Source: Streptomyces antarcticus (GTDB lineage Bacteria > Actinomycetota > Actinomycetes > Streptomycetales > Streptomycetaceae). Taken from it: a stretch of 64,000 nucleotides of DNA. Location of the stretch: assembly GCF_026627255.1 (NCBI RefSeq), contig NZ_JAPNLM010000001.1:496001-560000 (forward strand), read 5' to 3'. The translations under genes were made by a program, and so were the position numbers. The first letter of the stretch is position 1; every line of letters begins with the position of its first letter. This document shows positions 34,603 through 44,436 of this stretch, one piece after another. The notes beneath the pieces were generated by a model. That model had not been told where the DNA came from. It saw nothing but the letters and a program-made list of their open reading frames with translations, and made no database searches.

Positions 34603-36036
34603 TTACCCAGGCGGGACGGGAACAACTCTGTCATGTCCCTCCCTGGCCAGAACCCTCGCCAGAGACTCCACGACCTCCGGCTCGTAGTCCCGCCCGGTGC
34701 CCAGCCGCAACTGCTCCAGGGCGGCCAGTGAGCCGCCCGGGTGACGACTGCCCGCGACCAGGTCGTCGTACGCGTTCACCGCGCGCACGATCCGGGCGGC
34801 CACCGGCTGATCCCGGTACGGATCGGCCTGCCGCTCCACCACCACCGCGACCGCGGCGGGCACCCCGGTCTGCCGGGCCACCTCCCCGCCCAGCCCGGCG
34901 ATCCGGCGGGCCTCGGCGGCGGGCAGCTCGGCGGTCGCCCCGTCCGGGACCGGGTCGACCAGGGACAGCTGGCCGATGTCGTGCATCAGGGCGGCGTACT
35001 CCAGCACGGTGAGCTCCCGCTCCGACAGGCCCAGCTCCCGGCCGACGGCGCAGCTGAGCGAGGCGACCCGGCGGGAGTGGCCCGGCCGGGTGTATCCGGC
35101 GATCTCGGTGGCCCGGGCCAGGGAGGTGATGGTCTGGCGGTAGGTGGTGCGGATCGCGGTGATCCGGTGGAAGGACATCTGGGTCAGCAGCAGGGGCACG
35201 CTGAAGACGGGCAGGGCCCACAGCCCGGCGACGGCCACGCCCAGGGCCATGACGACCCCGGTGGCGCAGATCGCCGAGCCGATGCCCCGCTGGGCGCGCA
35301 GCTCGTCGCGCAGCAGCGGCCCGTACGGCCATCCGGTCCGGGCCCCGGCCAGGGCCGCGGCGAGTACGGCGTCGCACAGGGCGGTGAGGAAGAGCAGGAA
35401 GAGCAGGAAGAGGACCAGGTACGGACTCTGGCCGAGCCACTGCTCCAGCCGGCCGGAGTTGTAGAGCGGCTGGAAACAGGCGGCGGCGAACGCGACGGTC
35501 AGGACCCGGCGGGCCACGTGGTCGAAGGCGGGGCCGCTGCCCCGGGCGATGTGCGGGACGACGCCGACGAGGGCGGCGGCGACCACCACCGCGACGGTCT
35601 GGAGGACCCCGTGGTGGGAGGGCAGCCCGGCGTTCTGCCCGAGCAGGGCGTACGCGAGGGCTCCGGCGGAGCCGAGCGGGGCGGGCCGGCGGTCCTCGGC
35701 CGGTACGGGCCCGGGGCACTCGGCGAAGGCGTCGGCGCGGCCGGCGGCGCGGGGGCCGGGGCGCCGGTCGCGGCGGGCGAGCTCGCCGACCGTGACGAGG
35801 GTGCCGAAGGCCAGGGCCACGCCGGGCTCCAGGACCCCGTTCCACAGGGTGTGCCCGAGGGCCGCGACGGTGATGAGCGCGGCGGCCCCGCGGACGCTCC
35901 ACGCGGCGGCCCCGCGGACGCTCCACGCACCCCCCGCCCGGTAGCCCCACACGGCGCCCCGCCGGGGAGCGCCCATCGCGCCCCGGGGGCTCCGGTCCCC
36001 GCCCCGCCGGGGGCTCCGGTCCGCGGTCCCCTTCAC
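34603..36036 (-). CDS. Membrane protein with degenerate HD domain
   Basis: The 477-residue product starts at GTG 36036, overlapping the stop of the preceding HD-GYP gene by 4 bp. After a 65-residue Arg/Gly-rich leader with two exact AWSVRGAA repeats, it has several membrane segments (about 70-290). An HD-like domain follows with HSRRV, MHDIGQ (Lys replaced by Gln) and AVNAYDDLV, but no HHE or GYP motif. It is therefore probably not a cyclic-di-GMP phosphodiesterase. It may act as a regulatory partner of the complete protein encoded just upstream. Confidence 0.8.
   Translation of the reverse strand: MKGTADRSPRRGGDRSPRGAMGAPRRGAVWGYRAGGAWSVRGAAAWSVRGAAALITVAALGHTLWNGVLEPGVALAFGTLVTVGELARRDRRPGPRAAGRADAFAECPGPVPAEDRRPAPLGSAGALAYALLGQNAGLPSHHGVLQTVAVVVAAALVGVVPHIARGSGPAFDHVARRVLTVAFAAACFQPLYNSGRLEQWLGQSPYLVLFLLFLLFLTALCDAVLAAALAGARTGWPYGPLLRDELRAQRGIGSAICATGVVMALGVAVAGLWALPVFSVPLLLTQMSFHRITAIRTTYRQTITSLARATEIAGYTRPGHSRRVASLSCAVGRELGLSERELTVLEYAALMHDIGQLSLVDPVPDGATAELPAAEARRIAGLGGEVARQTGVPAAVAVVVERQADPYRDQPVAARIVRAVNAYDDLVAGSRHPGGSLAALEQLRLGTGRDYEPEVVESLARVLAREGHDRVVPVPPG
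35879..35926. repeat. Perfect 24-bp direct duplication inside the degenerate HD gene
   Basis: Two identical abutting 24-bp units (35879-35902 and 35903-35926) encode two in-frame copies of AWSVRGAA in the N-terminal leader. Confidence 0.85.
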
Positions 36037-37688
36037 GCTCCGGCTCCCGGACCGCGCCGGTCGCCGGCGGGCCGGAAGGTTCCTGCTCGGGCCCCGCCGG
36101 GCGGCCCGCCGGGGCCCTTGAACGGCCGGCCCGCGCCCTGGAAGACGGCCCGGTCCCCGTTCCCCGGCTGGTCCGGGGCGGCGGCGTCGCGCCCCTGGGC
36201 CGGGAGCCCCGGCAGCCCCGCACCGGCGCCGCCCCCACCGGCGGCAGGACCGCCGCCCGGGCCATGGCCCGAGCCGCCGCCCGCACCGCCGCCCGGGCCG
36301 GGGCCGGTCGGCGCCGGTCCGGGAGCGCCGATCACCTGGAGGTCCTCGTCGGAGGTGACCACGGGATGCCAGCCGTGCCGCCCGATGGCCTCGGTCAGCG
36401 CCAGCACCACGGCCGGGTCGAACTGCGCCCCCGCGCAGCGCTCCAGCTCGGCCAGGGCGGTCGGCACCGGGCGGGCCCGGCTGTAGGAGCGGGTGGAGGT
36501 CATCGCGTCGAAGGCGTCGGCCACCGCCACCACCCGGGCCAGTACCGGGATCTGGTCGCCGGTCAGCCCGTACGGGTATCCGGAGCCGTCGATCCGCTCG
36601 TGGTGGTGCAGGATCGCGGACCGCGCCTCCCCCAGGAAGCCGATGCCGCGCACCATCTCGTGCCCGTACTCGGGGTGCAGTTCGATGATCCGGCGCTCCT
36701 CGGGGGTGAGCGGCCCGTCCTTGCGCAGCAGCCGGGTGGGGACTCCGAGCTTGCCGACGTCGTGCAGGATCCCGGCGATGCGGACGACTTCGAGGCGGTC
36801 CTCGGCCATGCCCAGCTCGCGGGCGATCATCGCGGAGGCCTGGCCGACCCGCTCGCTGTGGCCGCGCGTGTAGCGGTCCTTGATGTCGACGGCCTGGACC
36901 AGGGCGCGGATGGTGGCCCGGTGGGCGGCGCGCTCGCGGTGGTACTGGGCGAAGACCCAGCAGGAGATGTACATCGGCAGCAGGACCAGGAGCGCGGCCG
37001 TCAGCCCGTACGGGCTGCGCCACATGACGGCCATCATCAGCCCGGCCAGACCGTGCACGCAGTGCGGGGCGAGGGACCGGGTGAGCGGCCCGCGCCAGGC
37101 CGTGGCCGCGGGACGGCGCTCGGCGGTGACCAGGACGCCCCCGTCGAGGGCGGTGAGCACGAGGCAGAAGACGACGGCGGCGGCGGCCGCGGGGAGCAGT
37201 ACGTACGGGAAGTCGGCGAGCCAGACGCCCGGTCCGGAGGCCCCGGAGGAGACGGCGGAGCCCGCGGGCCCGGCGGCCGCGCCCCGCGAGCCGAGCGCGG
37301 CCGGGCCGCCCAGCAGCCCGAACGCCTGCCCGGCGGCCCAGGCGGCCATCGCCTGCTGCGCGCAGTGCCACACCCGGCGCACCCGGACGGGCCGCTCGGC
37401 CACGGTCCCGGCGAGGCCGCCGGGGACCGCGACGAGCGCGGCGGACGCGGGCGGCAGCAGGAACACGGCGGCGAGCAGGACGGGGAAGAAGGAGCCGATG
37501 CCGTCGGGGACCCGTGCGCCCAGCAGCGGGCAGAACCTGACGAGTTCGCAGCCGAGGTAGAGCACGGACAGCAGGGCCACCGCCGCCCAGGGGGTGGCGG
37601 CGCCGGTGAGTGCGGGGGTGACGCAGGCGAGGGCCGCGAGGACGCCGCAGAGGATGTATGCGCGCGCCGCCGGCGGAAGTGCCCGCAT
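36033..37688 (-). CDS. HD-GYP domain membrane protein, putative cyclic-nucleotide phosphodiesterase
   Basis: The 551-residue protein has about eight membrane segments (residues 8-260) and then a full HD-GYP domain (about 285-450): HSERVGQ, HDVGKLGVP, HPEYGHEMV, HHHERIDGSGYP and VADAFDAMTSTRSY. HD-GYP proteins hydrolyse cyclic di-GMP or related molecules. The last 90 residues are a Gly/Pro-rich low-complexity tail. The ATG at 37688 follows GGGGAGGAG. It is coupled by a GTGA overlap to a second, degenerate HD protein of similar layout. Confidence 0.88.
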   Translation of the reverse strand: MRALPPAARAYILCGVLAALACVTPALTGAATPWAAVALLSVLYLGCELVRFCPLLGARVPDGIGSFFPVLLAAVFLLPPASAALVAVPGGLAGTVAERPVRVRRVWHCAQQAMAAWAAGQAFGLLGGPAALGSRGAAAGPAGSAVSSGASGPGVWLADFPYVLLPAAAAAVVFCLVLTALDGGVLVTAERRPAATAWRGPLTRSLAPHCVHGLAGLMMAVMWRSPYGLTAALLVLLPMYISCWVFAQYHRERAAHRATIRALVQAVDIKDRYTRGHSERVGQASAMIARELGMAEDRLEVVRIAGILHDVGKLGVPTRLLRKDGPLTPEERRIIELHPEYGHEMVRGIGFLGEARSAILHHHERIDGSGYPYGLTGDQIPVLARVVAVADAFDAMTSTRSYSRARPVPTALAELERCAGAQFDPAVVLALTEAIGRHGWHPVVTSDEDLQVIGAPGPAPTGPGPGGGAGGGSGHGPGGGPAAGGGGAGAGLPGLPAQGRDAAAPDQPGNGDRAVFQGAGRPFKGPGGPPGGARAGTFRPAGDRRGPGAGA

Positions 37689-37804
37689 GGCGCTCTCCTC
37701 CCCTGTGCCGTCCAAGCCGGGTACCGAATCCAACCAGTACCGAATGGGGAGACTAGGCGGGCCCCGATCCCGGCGGGCCACATTTCCGCATTGCGCCAAG
37801 CGGA

Positions 37805-37853
37805 CGCCCCCGGATTCGCACCTTCGGGTGAACGAGGTGCCTTTCCGGGGGCG
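37805..37853 (-). terminator. Structured hairpin downstream of rsrA
   Basis: An outer stem CGCCCCCGGA with TCCGGGGGCG encloses an inner stem GCACCT with AGGTGC. It lies 48 bp after the rsrA stop on the minus strand and before the HD-GYP gene. Confidence 0.7.
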
Positions 37854-37900
37854 GTGGTTCGAACGGCGTCAGCCGGTGACCGGACCAGCCGACGGCCGGA

Positions 37901-38206
37901 TCAGCCGGTGGCCGGGTTGTCGGCGGTGACGTCGTGGTCCGGCACCGCCTGGCCCGACCGGATCAGCTCGATCCGGCCCATGACCTTCGAGCGCAGGTCG
38001 CTCGGCACGTCGTCGGACCCGCAGCAGCGCTTGACCAGCTTCTTCACGGCCTGCTCCAGGCCGTACTTCTCAAGGCAGGGGTTGCACTCGCCGAAGTGTG
38101 TCTCGAACTTCGTGCAGTCGCTGTCGGGCATCTCGTGGTCGAGAAACTCGTACAGGTGGTCCAGGACCTCAGCGCACTCCGTCTCGTGCGGCTCTCCGCA
38201 ACTCAT
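37901..38206 (-). CDS. rsrA: RsrA, zinc-containing redox-sensitive anti-sigma factor
   Basis: This 101-residue ZAS protein has C3, H7, C11, C31, H37, C41, C44, C61 and C62, identical in position to S. coelicolor RsrA, including the HxxxCxxC motif (H37, C41, C44). It binds SigR when reduced; disulfide stress forms the C11-C44 type bond, expels zinc and frees SigR. Its ATG overlaps the sigR stop by 4 bp (ATGA). It acts in the cytosol. Confidence 0.96.
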   Translation of the reverse strand: MSCGEPHETECAEVLDHLYEFLDHEMPDSDCTKFETHFGECNPCLEKYGLEQAVKKLVKRCCGSDDVPSDLRSKVMGRIELIRSGQAVPDHDVTADNPATG

Positions 38207-39012
38207 GAGCCCGAGCCTTTCCGGTCGTTCGACTCTCCCCCGCCGGCGGGCACCAGCCCGCGCTCGCGGGCGTAGTCCTCCAACATTCCGCGGAGTTGAC
38301 GGCGGCCACGGTGCAGTCGCGACATGACCGTACCGATGGGTGTACCCATGATGTCCGCGATCTCCTTGTACGCAAAGCCCTCGACGTCGGCGAGATAGAC
38401 CGCGATGCGGAACTCCTCCGGAATGGCCTGAAGGGCTTCCTTCACATCCGAATCGGGCAGGTGGTCGAGCGCCTGCGACTCGGCGGAGCGCAGTCCGGTC
38501 GACATGTGCGACTCGGCGCGCGCAAGCTGCCAGTCCTCGATCTCCTCCGCGGCGCTGCGCTGGGGCTCGCGCTGCTTCTTGCGGTAGGAGTTGATGAACG
38601 TGTTGGTCAGGATGCGGTAGAGCCAGGCCTTCAGGTTGGTGCCCTCGCGGAACTGGTGGAAGGACGCGTATGCCTTCGCGTACGTCTCCTGGACCAGGTC
38701 CTCGGCGTCGGCCGGGTTGCGCGTCATGCGCAGCGCGGCCGAGTACATCTGGTCGAGGTACCCGAGGGCATCCCGCTCGAAGCGCGCGTTGCGCTCCGGG
38801 GTCGTCTCCTCCGCGTGGCCTTCGTCGGTCCCAGCGACAGGACCCACCTCCTCCGACAGCGTGGCGGCTCCGAAAGCGGATCCGCTCGCATCGGAGAATA
38901 GTCGACCTTCCCTGCCCTCCGCCGCTCGAAGCGAGCCGCGCTTGGGCCCGGGCAGCACCGTCCAGTCCAGGTCAGCGGCCTGCCTGTGGTTCTGGCTGAT
39001 GACCTGGGTCAT
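38203..39012 (-). CDS. sigR: SigR, ECF sigma factor of the thiol-oxidative stress response
   Basis: From the ATG at 39012 the product has 269 residues: a 55-residue extension, region 2 ([23 protein letters not shown]) and region 4 ([30 protein letters not shown]). An internal GTG at 38845-38847 preceded directly by GGAGGAG gives a 214-residue form. S. coelicolor makes a stable short SigR and an unstable longer form with exactly 55 extra residues, so both starts are probably used. The promoter at 39061-39086 is autoregulated. Confidence 0.95.
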   Translation of the reverse strand: MTQVISQNHRQAADLDWTVLPGPKRGSLRAAEGREGRLFSDASGSAFGAATLSEEVGPVAGTDEGHAEETTPERNARFERDALGYLDQMYSAALRMTRNPADAEDLVQETYAKAYASFHQFREGTNLKAWLYRILTNTFINSYRKKQREPQRSAAEEIEDWQLARAESHMSTGLRSAESQALDHLPDSDVKEALQAIPEEFRIAVYLADVEGFAYKEIADIMGTPIGTVMSRLHRGRRQLRGMLEDYARERGLVPAGGGESNDRKGSGS

Positions 39013-39060
39013 GCGCTTCCTCTCCTCGGGCGAATTTCCGTGCGTACCGACATCCGGGAC

Positions 39061-39086
39061 AACAGAAGGGCCGTACGGCGCATTCC
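39061..39086 (-). promoter_or_regulatory. SigR-dependent promoter of sigR
   Basis: The minus strand shows GGAAT (39086-39082) and GTT (39063-39061) separated by exactly 18 bp, the SigR consensus. The initiation point would be about 40-50 bp before the upstream ATG at 39012, so this promoter yields the long form of SigR. Confidence 0.88.
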
Positions 39087-39181
39087 CCGGCGGGCGGCGG
39101 GTGTCGCGCCCCGCCGTGCCGCGGGAAGGCGGTGCGCGCGCCGGTCCCGGAATCCGCCGCGGGAACGTGCCGGGTCGCCGG

Positions 39182-39832
39182 TCAGGGGACGAGCCGCTCC
39201 AGCCATCCGCCCACCGCGTCGGTGATCACGTCGAGGGCCTGCCGCTGGGTGGTCGGCGCCCGCTTCAGGACCGCGAAGCCGTGGTCGCCGCCGGGCACCT
39301 CGACGAGCTCGTACGGGTCCTGCCCGCCCGGCGCCGGGAACTCCCCGGGGCGTCCGAAGGCGTCCCGGCCGCCCTGCACCACGAGGACGGGCCGGCCGGC
39401 GCCGAGCAGCTCGTCGGCGCGGGACTTCTCGGGGCGGCCGGGCGGGTGCAGCGGGAACGCCAGCGCGAGCACCCCGGCGGCGCCGAGGGAGGCGGCGGTC
39501 CGGCAGGCCACCCGGGCCCCGGCGCTGCGGCCGCCCGCGACCACCGGCAGTCCGGGGCGTGCGAGCACCGGCCAGAGCCCGCGCCAGCCCTCGTCCAGCA
39601 CCTTGGGCGCGGCGGCCACCTTCTTCCCGGCGACCCGCCAGGGCTGCTCGACCAGGGCCACGGTGATCCCGCGCGCGGGCAGGGCGGCGGCCAGTGCCTG
39701 GAGGTCGCGGGCCTCGATGCCGCCGCCGGCGCCGTGGCCGACGGCGAGCACGAGGCGGGCGGCGGGGGCGGTGTGCCAGGTGACGCGGGCCTCGCCGGGC
39801 GGGGTGTCGACGCTTTCGGTACGCGGGGTCAT
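39182..39832 (-). CDS. Alpha/beta hydrolase (dienelactone hydrolase/KANL3-Tex30 type)
   Basis: The 216-residue protein has an oxyanion segment GHGAGGGI, the nucleophile elbow GRSAGARV, the Asp in VQGGRDAFG and the His in PGGDHGFAV, a complete triad. The family contains small serine hydrolases of unknown substrate. It lies 27 bp downstream of the SRAP gene on the same strand and 96 bp upstream of the sigR promoter, so read-through into sigR is possible. Confidence 0.85.
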   Translation of the reverse strand: MTPRTESVDTPPGEARVTWHTAPAARLVLAVGHGAGGGIEARDLQALAAALPARGITVALVEQPWRVAGKKVAAAPKVLDEGWRGLWPVLARPGLPVVAGGRSAGARVACRTAASLGAAGVLALAFPLHPPGRPEKSRADELLGAGRPVLVVQGGRDAFGRPGEFPAPGGQDPYELVEVPGGDHGFAVLKRAPTTQRQALDVITDAVGGWLERLVP

Positions 39833-39859
39833 GCGCCGATCATGCCGGGTCGGCGCCGG

Positions 39860-40675
39860 TCAGAAGAGCGTCGCCTCTTCCGGCGCGGCCAGCTCGTCCA
39901 GCAGCTCGGGGCCGTTGTTGCGGACGTTGCTGACGGCGGTGGAGACGGGGTAGGCCCGCATCAGCCCGCCCGGCGGCGGCGCCAGCAGTTCCCGCAGTTC
40001 GTCGGCGTCGGTACGGGCGGGGTCCAGCCAGGCGTCCCAGCGGTCGGGGGTGAGCATGAGCGGCATCCGGGGGTGGATGTCGGCGAGCGAGGCGGGTCCC
40101 TCGGCGGGGGCCACGCCCAGCGGCCCGGTCTCGGCCTCGGCGGTGATCACCGAGCAGGTCGCCCACCAGGCCCGGGGGTGGTCGGCGGGCAGGGTCGCGT
40201 CGCGCCAGAACTCGTACAGGCCGGCCATGGCGAAGACGGAGCCGTCGGCGGGCAGCACGAAGTACGGCTGCTTGCGCGCCCGCTTCTTCTTCCCCTCGAC
40301 CTCCAGCTGCCGCTCGTCGTGGGCGGTGACCCACTCGTAGTAGCCGTCGGCGGGGACGATGCAGCGGCGCTGTGCGAACGGCCGCCGGAACGACGGCTTC
40401 TCGTGCAGCGTTTCGGACCGGGCGTTGATCATCCGGGCGGCGCCGTCGGGGTTCTTGGCCCAGGACGGCACCAGCCCCCACTTCAGGACGCGGAGCTGGC
40501 GAACCGGACGCGGGTCCGGAGCGTCTCTCACGGGACGGTCGAGGACGACGAGGACCTCTTTGGTCGGCGCCACGTTCCAGTCGGGCTCCAGGGACTCCTC
40601 CGGCTCCCACTTCTCGACGCCGAAGGCCTCCACGAGGTCCTCGGGGCTCCGACTCGCCGCATACCGTCCGCACAT
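39860..40675 (-). CDS. SOS response-associated peptidase (SRAP, YedK/HMCES family)
   Basis: The 271-residue protein crosslinks to abasic sites in single-stranded DNA through its N-terminal cysteine. MCGRY puts the catalytic Cys at position 2, and further motifs are [27 protein letters not shown] and HPRMPLML. I chose the ATG at 40675 because the reactive Cys must be residue 2 after Met removal; an earlier ATG at 40708 would bury it. It is divergent from the M50 gene over 53 bp. Confidence 0.93.
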   Translation of the reverse strand: MCGRYAASRSPEDLVEAFGVEKWEPEESLEPDWNVAPTKEVLVVLDRPVRDAPDPRPVRQLRVLKWGLVPSWAKNPDGAARMINARSETLHEKPSFRRPFAQRRCIVPADGYYEWVTAHDERQLEVEGKKKRARKQPYFVLPADGSVFAMAGLYEFWRDATLPADHPRAWWATCSVITAEAETGPLGVAPAEGPASLADIHPRMPLMLTPDRWDAWLDPARTDADELRELLAPPPGGLMRAYPVSTAVSNVRNNGPELLDELAAPEEATLF

Positions 40676-40728
40676 GGCTGCCACACTGCCATGGCGCCCG
40701 ACCACCACCGCAAGGAGTCCGCCACTTC

Positions 40729-41442
40729 ATGGACAGCAGCTCGACGGCCGGCCTCTGGGACCGGCTCACGGGGATACAGACGGCGCCCGACCTGTGGCTG
40801 GTGATCGTGACGGGGCTCGCGGCGCTGGCCGCCGTGGGGCCGCGACCGCTGTGGCGGCTCTCGCGCAACGCCGTCACCATCGCGCACGAGGGCGGGCACG
40901 GCCTGCTGGCGTTGCTCACGGGGCGCCGCCTGGACGGGATACGCCTGCACTCCGACACCAGCGGCGTCACCGTCAGCCGGGGCAAGCCGACCGGCCTCGG
41001 CATGATCCTGACCGCGGCCGCCGGGTACACCGCGCCCTCGCTGCTCGGGCTGGGCGGGGCCGCGCTGCTGTCCGCGCACCGGATCACGCTGCTGCTGTGG
41101 GCGGCGACCGCCCTGCTCGTGGTGATGCTGGTGATGATCCGCAACGCGTACGGGGCCCTGACGGTGGTCCTGACCGGCGGAACCTTCCTGCTGGTGTCCT
41201 GGCTGGCGCCGGCGCAGGTCCAGGCCCTCTTCGCGTACGCGGTGGTGTGGTTCCTGCTGCTGGGCGGGGTGCGGCCGGTCTTCGAGCTCCAGGGCAAGCG
41301 GCGCCACGGCGGCGCACCGGATTCCGACGCCGACCAGCTGGGGCGCCTCACGCACGTCCACCCGGTGGTGTGGCTGGTCCTCTTCCACGTCGTCGCGCTC
41401 TGCTCGCTCGTCGGCGGCGGCCGCTGGCTGCTCGGCCTCTGA
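40729..41442 (+). CDS. M50-family membrane metallopeptidase
   Basis: The 237-residue protein has six or so membrane segments and the zinc motif HEGGH (residues about 54-58, HExxH). It fits the M50B-like group of intramembrane site-2-type proteases found as single genes in actinobacteria. The substrate is unknown. The distal Asp-containing LDG-type ligand is not obvious, so activity is assumed from the family. It is followed after 53 bp by aroA on the same strand. Confidence 0.82.
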   Translation: MDSSSTAGLWDRLTGIQTAPDLWLVIVTGLAALAAVGPRPLWRLSRNAVTIAHEGGHGLLALLTGRRLDGIRLHSDTSGVTVSRGKPTGLGMILTAAAGYTAPSLLGLGGAALLSAHRITLLLWAATALLVVMLVMIRNAYGALTVVLTGGTFLLVSWLAPAQVQALFAYAVVWFLLLGGVRPVFELQGKRRHGGAPDSDADQLGRLTHVHPVVWLVLFHVVALCSLVGGGRWLLGL

Positions 41443-41495
41443 GACGGCGTCGCGATCAAGATCCGGCGCCGGGCGGAGCCACTAAAGTGGGGGCC

Positions 41496-42947
41496 ATGAC
41501 CGATTCCCCCGCGCTCCCCGCCCTCTGGCCCGCTCCGCTCGCCGAAGCGGCCGTACACGCCACCGTCACGGTGCCCGGGTCCAAATCGGTCACCAACCGG
41601 GCCCTGGTCCTGGCCTCCCTCGCCTCCGAGCCCGGCTGGGTGCGCCGTCCGCTGCGTTCGCGCGACTCCCAGCTGATGTCCGACGCCCTGCGCGCGATGG
41701 GCGTGGGCATCGAGGAGACCGTGTCCTCCAGCTCCGCCGGGGACGGCGCGAGCGGCGAGGCCTGGCGGGTCATCCCGGCGGCGCTGCACGGCCCGGCCAC
41801 GGTCGACGTCGGCAACGCGGGTACGGTCATGCGCTTCCTGCCGCCCGTCGCCACCCTCGCCGCGGGCGACATCCGCTTCGACGGCGACCCCCGCTCCTAC
41901 GAGCGTCCGCTGGGCCAGGTCATCACCGCGCTGCGCTCGCTGGGCGCCCGGATCGACGACGACGGCCGGGGCGCGCTGCCGCTGACGGTCCACGGCGGCG
42001 GGGCCCTGGAGGGCGGGGTCGTCGAGATCGACGCGACCAACTCCTCCCAGTTCGTCTCCGCGCTGCTGCTCTCCGCCCCGCGCTTCAACCAGGGCGTCGA
42101 GGTGCGGCACGTGGGCACCAACCTGCCGTCGATGCCGCACATCCGGATGACCGTGGAGATGCTGCGCGCGGCGGGCGCGCAGGTGGACACCCCGGAGGCC
42201 GGCGGCGAGAAGAACGTGTGGCGGGTCTCCCCCGGCGCGCTGCTCGGCCGCGACATGGTCGTGGAGCCGGACCTCTCCAACGCCCAGCCCTTCATGGCGG
42301 CCGCTCTGATCACCGGCGGCACGGTCACGATCCCGGACTGGCCGCGACGCACCACGCAGCCCGGCGACGCGCTGCGCCGGATCTTCACCGAGATGGGCGG
42401 CTCCTGCGAGCTGACCGACGACGGCCTGGTCTTCACCGGCACCGGCACGATCCACGGCATCGACGTGGACCTGGGCGAGGTCGGCGAGCTCACCCCGGGC
42501 ATCGCCGCGGTGGCGGCCCTGGCCGACTCGGAGTCGGTCCTGCGCGGGGTCCAGCACCTGCGCCTGCACGAGACGGACCGGCTGGCCGCGCTCACCAAGG
42601 AGATCAACGCGCTCGGCGGCGACGTCACCGAGACCGCGGACGGGCTGCACATCCGGCCGCGCGCGCTGCACGGCGGCACCTTCCACACGTACGACGACCA
42701 CCGGATGGCCACCGCGGGCGCGGTGCTCGGCCTGGCGGTGGACGGGGTGCTCATCGAGAACGTGGCGACGACCGCCAAGACCCTGCCGGACTTCCCTGCG
42801 ATGTGGGCGGACATGCTCGCCTCGACGCCCGGCGCGCCCGCGGCCTCCGGCACCGCCGGTGCCGGTGCCTCCGGTGCCGGTGCCTCCGGTGCCTCCAGGA
42901 CGTCCCCCGGCGGCCCATCCCGGGCCGGAGCGGGTGCGGGAGCGTAG
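41496..42947 (+). CDS. aroA: 3-phosphoshikimate 1-carboxyvinyltransferase (EPSP synthase)
   Basis: This 483-residue enzyme joins PEP to shikimate-3-phosphate in the aromatic pathway. The motifs [27 protein letters not shown], the active-site [10 protein letters not shown] stretch and [12 protein letters not shown] are present. The final about 40 residues are an Ala/Gly/Ser low-complexity tail ([13 protein letters not shown]) beyond the usual C-terminus. rsgA starts 8 bp after its stop, an arrangement conserved in streptomycetes. Confidence 0.95.
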   Translation: MTDSPALPALWPAPLAEAAVHATVTVPGSKSVTNRALVLASLASEPGWVRRPLRSRDSQLMSDALRAMGVGIEETVSSSSAGDGASGEAWRVIPAALHGPATVDVGNAGTVMRFLPPVATLAAGDIRFDGDPRSYERPLGQVITALRSLGARIDDDGRGALPLTVHGGGALEGGVVEIDATNSSQFVSALLLSAPRFNQGVEVRHVGTNLPSMPHIRMTVEMLRAAGAQVDTPEAGGEKNVWRVSPGALLGRDMVVEPDLSNAQPFMAAALITGGTVTIPDWPRRTTQPGDALRRIFTEMGGSCELTDDGLVFTGTGTIHGIDVDLGEVGELTPGIAAVAALADSESVLRGVQHLRLHETDRLAALTKEINALGGDVTETADGLHIRPRALHGGTFHTYDDHRMATAGAVLGLAVDGVLIENVATTAKTLPDFPAMWADMLASTPGAPAASGTAGAGASGAGASGASRTSPGGPSRAGAGAGA

Positions 42948-42955
42948 GGCCCGTC

Positions 42956-43966
42956 ATGCGCAGGTACGGCAAGAACACCGACGAGGACGACATCCGGTCC
43001 CGCCCCAACCGCAAGGGCAACCGGCCCCGGACCACCATCCGGCCCAAGCACGAGGACGCCTCGGAGGGCTTCGTCCTCACCGTCGACCGCGGCAGGCTGA
43101 CCTGTCTGGTCGAGGACCGCACCGTGCACGCGATGAAGGCCCGCGAGCTGGGCCGCAAGGCGGCGGTGGTCGGCGACCGGGTCTGGATCGTCGGTGACCT
43201 CTCCGGCAAGAAGGACACCCTCGCCCGGATCGTGCGGATCGAGGAGCGCCGCTCGGTCCTGCGGCGCACCGCGGACGACGACGACCCGTACGAGCGGGTG
43301 GTCGTCGCCAACGCCGACCAGCTCGCGATCGTCACGGCCCTGGCCGATCCGGAGCCGCGGCCTCGCATGATCGACCGCTGCCTGGTGGCGGCGTACGACG
43401 CGGGGCTGGAGCCCCTGCTGGTGCTCACGAAGTCCGACCTGACGTCCGCCGACAAGATCCTGGAGATCTACTCGACCTTCGGCCTGAACTACGTCGTCAC
43501 CAACCGCGAGGAGCTGGCGACGGGCAACGCCGCCGAGCGGGTGCGCGAGCGCCTCAACGGCCGGATCACCGCCTTCGTCGGGCACTCGGGCGTCGGCAAG
43601 ACCACCCTGGTGAACTCGCTGGTCGCCGAGGGCCGCCAGCGCGCCACCGGGCACGTCAACGCGGTCACCGGCCGCGGCCGTCACACCACCACCTCGGCGC
43701 TGGCCCTGCCGCTGCCCTCGGGCGACGGATGGGTCATCGACACCCCGGGCGTGCGCTCCTTCGGCCTGCACCACGTGGACCCGTCCCGGGTGATCCTGGC
43801 CTTCCCCGACCTGGTGCCCGGTACGGAGGGGTGCCCGCGCGCCTGCAGCCACCACGAGCCGGGCTGCGCGCTCGACAAGTGGGTGGAGGACGGCCACGCG
43901 GACCAGGCCCGGCTGTATTCGCTGCGGCGGCTCCTGGAGACCCGCGAGCGCCGCGACGGCGACTGA
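42956..43966 (+). CDS. rsgA: RsgA, circularly permuted ribosome small-subunit-dependent GTPase
   Basis: This 336-residue protein has an OB-fold domain (about 35-95), then a permuted GTPase with G4 (LVLTKSD) before G1 (GHSGVGKTTL) and G3 (DTPG). A C-terminal zinc finger follows (CPRACSHHEPGC). It helps mature the 30S subunit. It is translated from an ATG just after aroA and was probably transcribed with it. The short N-terminal RRYGKNTDEDD tail is typical of actinobacteria. Confidence 0.94.
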   Translation: MRRYGKNTDEDDIRSRPNRKGNRPRTTIRPKHEDASEGFVLTVDRGRLTCLVEDRTVHAMKARELGRKAAVVGDRVWIVGDLSGKKDTLARIVRIEERRSVLRRTADDDDPYERVVVANADQLAIVTALADPEPRPRMIDRCLVAAYDAGLEPLLVLTKSDLTSADKILEIYSTFGLNYVVTNREELATGNAAERVRERLNGRITAFVGHSGVGKTTLVNSLVAEGRQRATGHVNAVTGRGRHTTTSALALPLPSGDGWVIDTPGVRSFGLHHVDPSRVILAFPDLVPGTEGCPRACSHHEPGCALDKWVEDGHADQARLYSLRRLLETRERRDGD

Positions 43967-44045
43967 CCGGCCCTGCGGCGGCCTGCCGCAGCACTCCGGC
44001 GGGGTTTGCGGACGGCCACGCCTGGTAAATGCATAAGCGCACCAA

Positions 44046-44090
44046 GTGGCGCGCAGGCCCCGGGCCGGACTCCGGCCCCGGCCGCGCCAC
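44046..44090 (+). promoter_or_regulatory. Leader stem-loop before the SMR gene
   Basis: GTGGCGCG pairs with CGCGCCAC (outer stem), and GGGCCGGA with TCCGGCCC (inner stem). It ends 22 nt before the start codon and just upstream of the GGCGGGGAGG ribosome binding site. Function is unknown. Confidence 0.35.
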
Positions 44091-44112
44091 GTGAGGCGGG
44101 GAGGCATTCGAC

Positions 44113-44436
44113 ATGGCGTGGCTGCTGGTCGTGGTCGCGGGGATCCTGGAGACCGGTTTCGCGGTCTGCCTCAAGCTGTCCCACGGGTTCACCCGGCTCT
44201 GGCCGACCATCGCCTTCGCGTGCTTCGCGCTCGGCAGCTTCGGCCTGCTGACGCTGGCGCTCAAGAAGCTGGACGTCGGCCCGGCGTACGCGGTGTGGAC
44301 GGGCATCGGAGCGGCCGGGACGGCGATCTACGGCATGGTCTTCCTCGGCGACCTGGTCTCCACCCTCAAGCTCGTCTCGATCTCGCTGGTCATCCTGGGC
44401 GTCATCGGTCTCCAGCTGTCCGGGTCGGGTCACTGA
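44113..44436 (+). CDS. Small multidrug resistance (SMR) family exporter
   Basis: This 107-residue protein has four membrane helices, the essential Glu14 in ILETGFAV, and the GPAYAVWTGIGAAGTAIYGM helix-3 packing motif. These features fit the single-subunit Gdx/SugE or QacE branch; guanidinium or quaternary ammonium export are both possible. Its 3' end overlaps that of a convergent TetR gene by 35 bp. The leader contains a stable hairpin. Confidence 0.88.
   Translation: MAWLLVVVAGILETGFAVCLKLSHGFTRLWPTIAFACFALGSFGLLTLALKKLDVGPAYAVWTGIGAAGTAIYGMVFLGDLVSTLKLVSISLVILGVIGLQLSGSGH

Noticed and set aside
43967..44112. Guanidine riboswitch before the SMR exporter
   Set aside because: None of the conserved ykkC, mini-ykkC or guanidine-III sequence blocks is present; only a generic GC-rich hairpin is seen.
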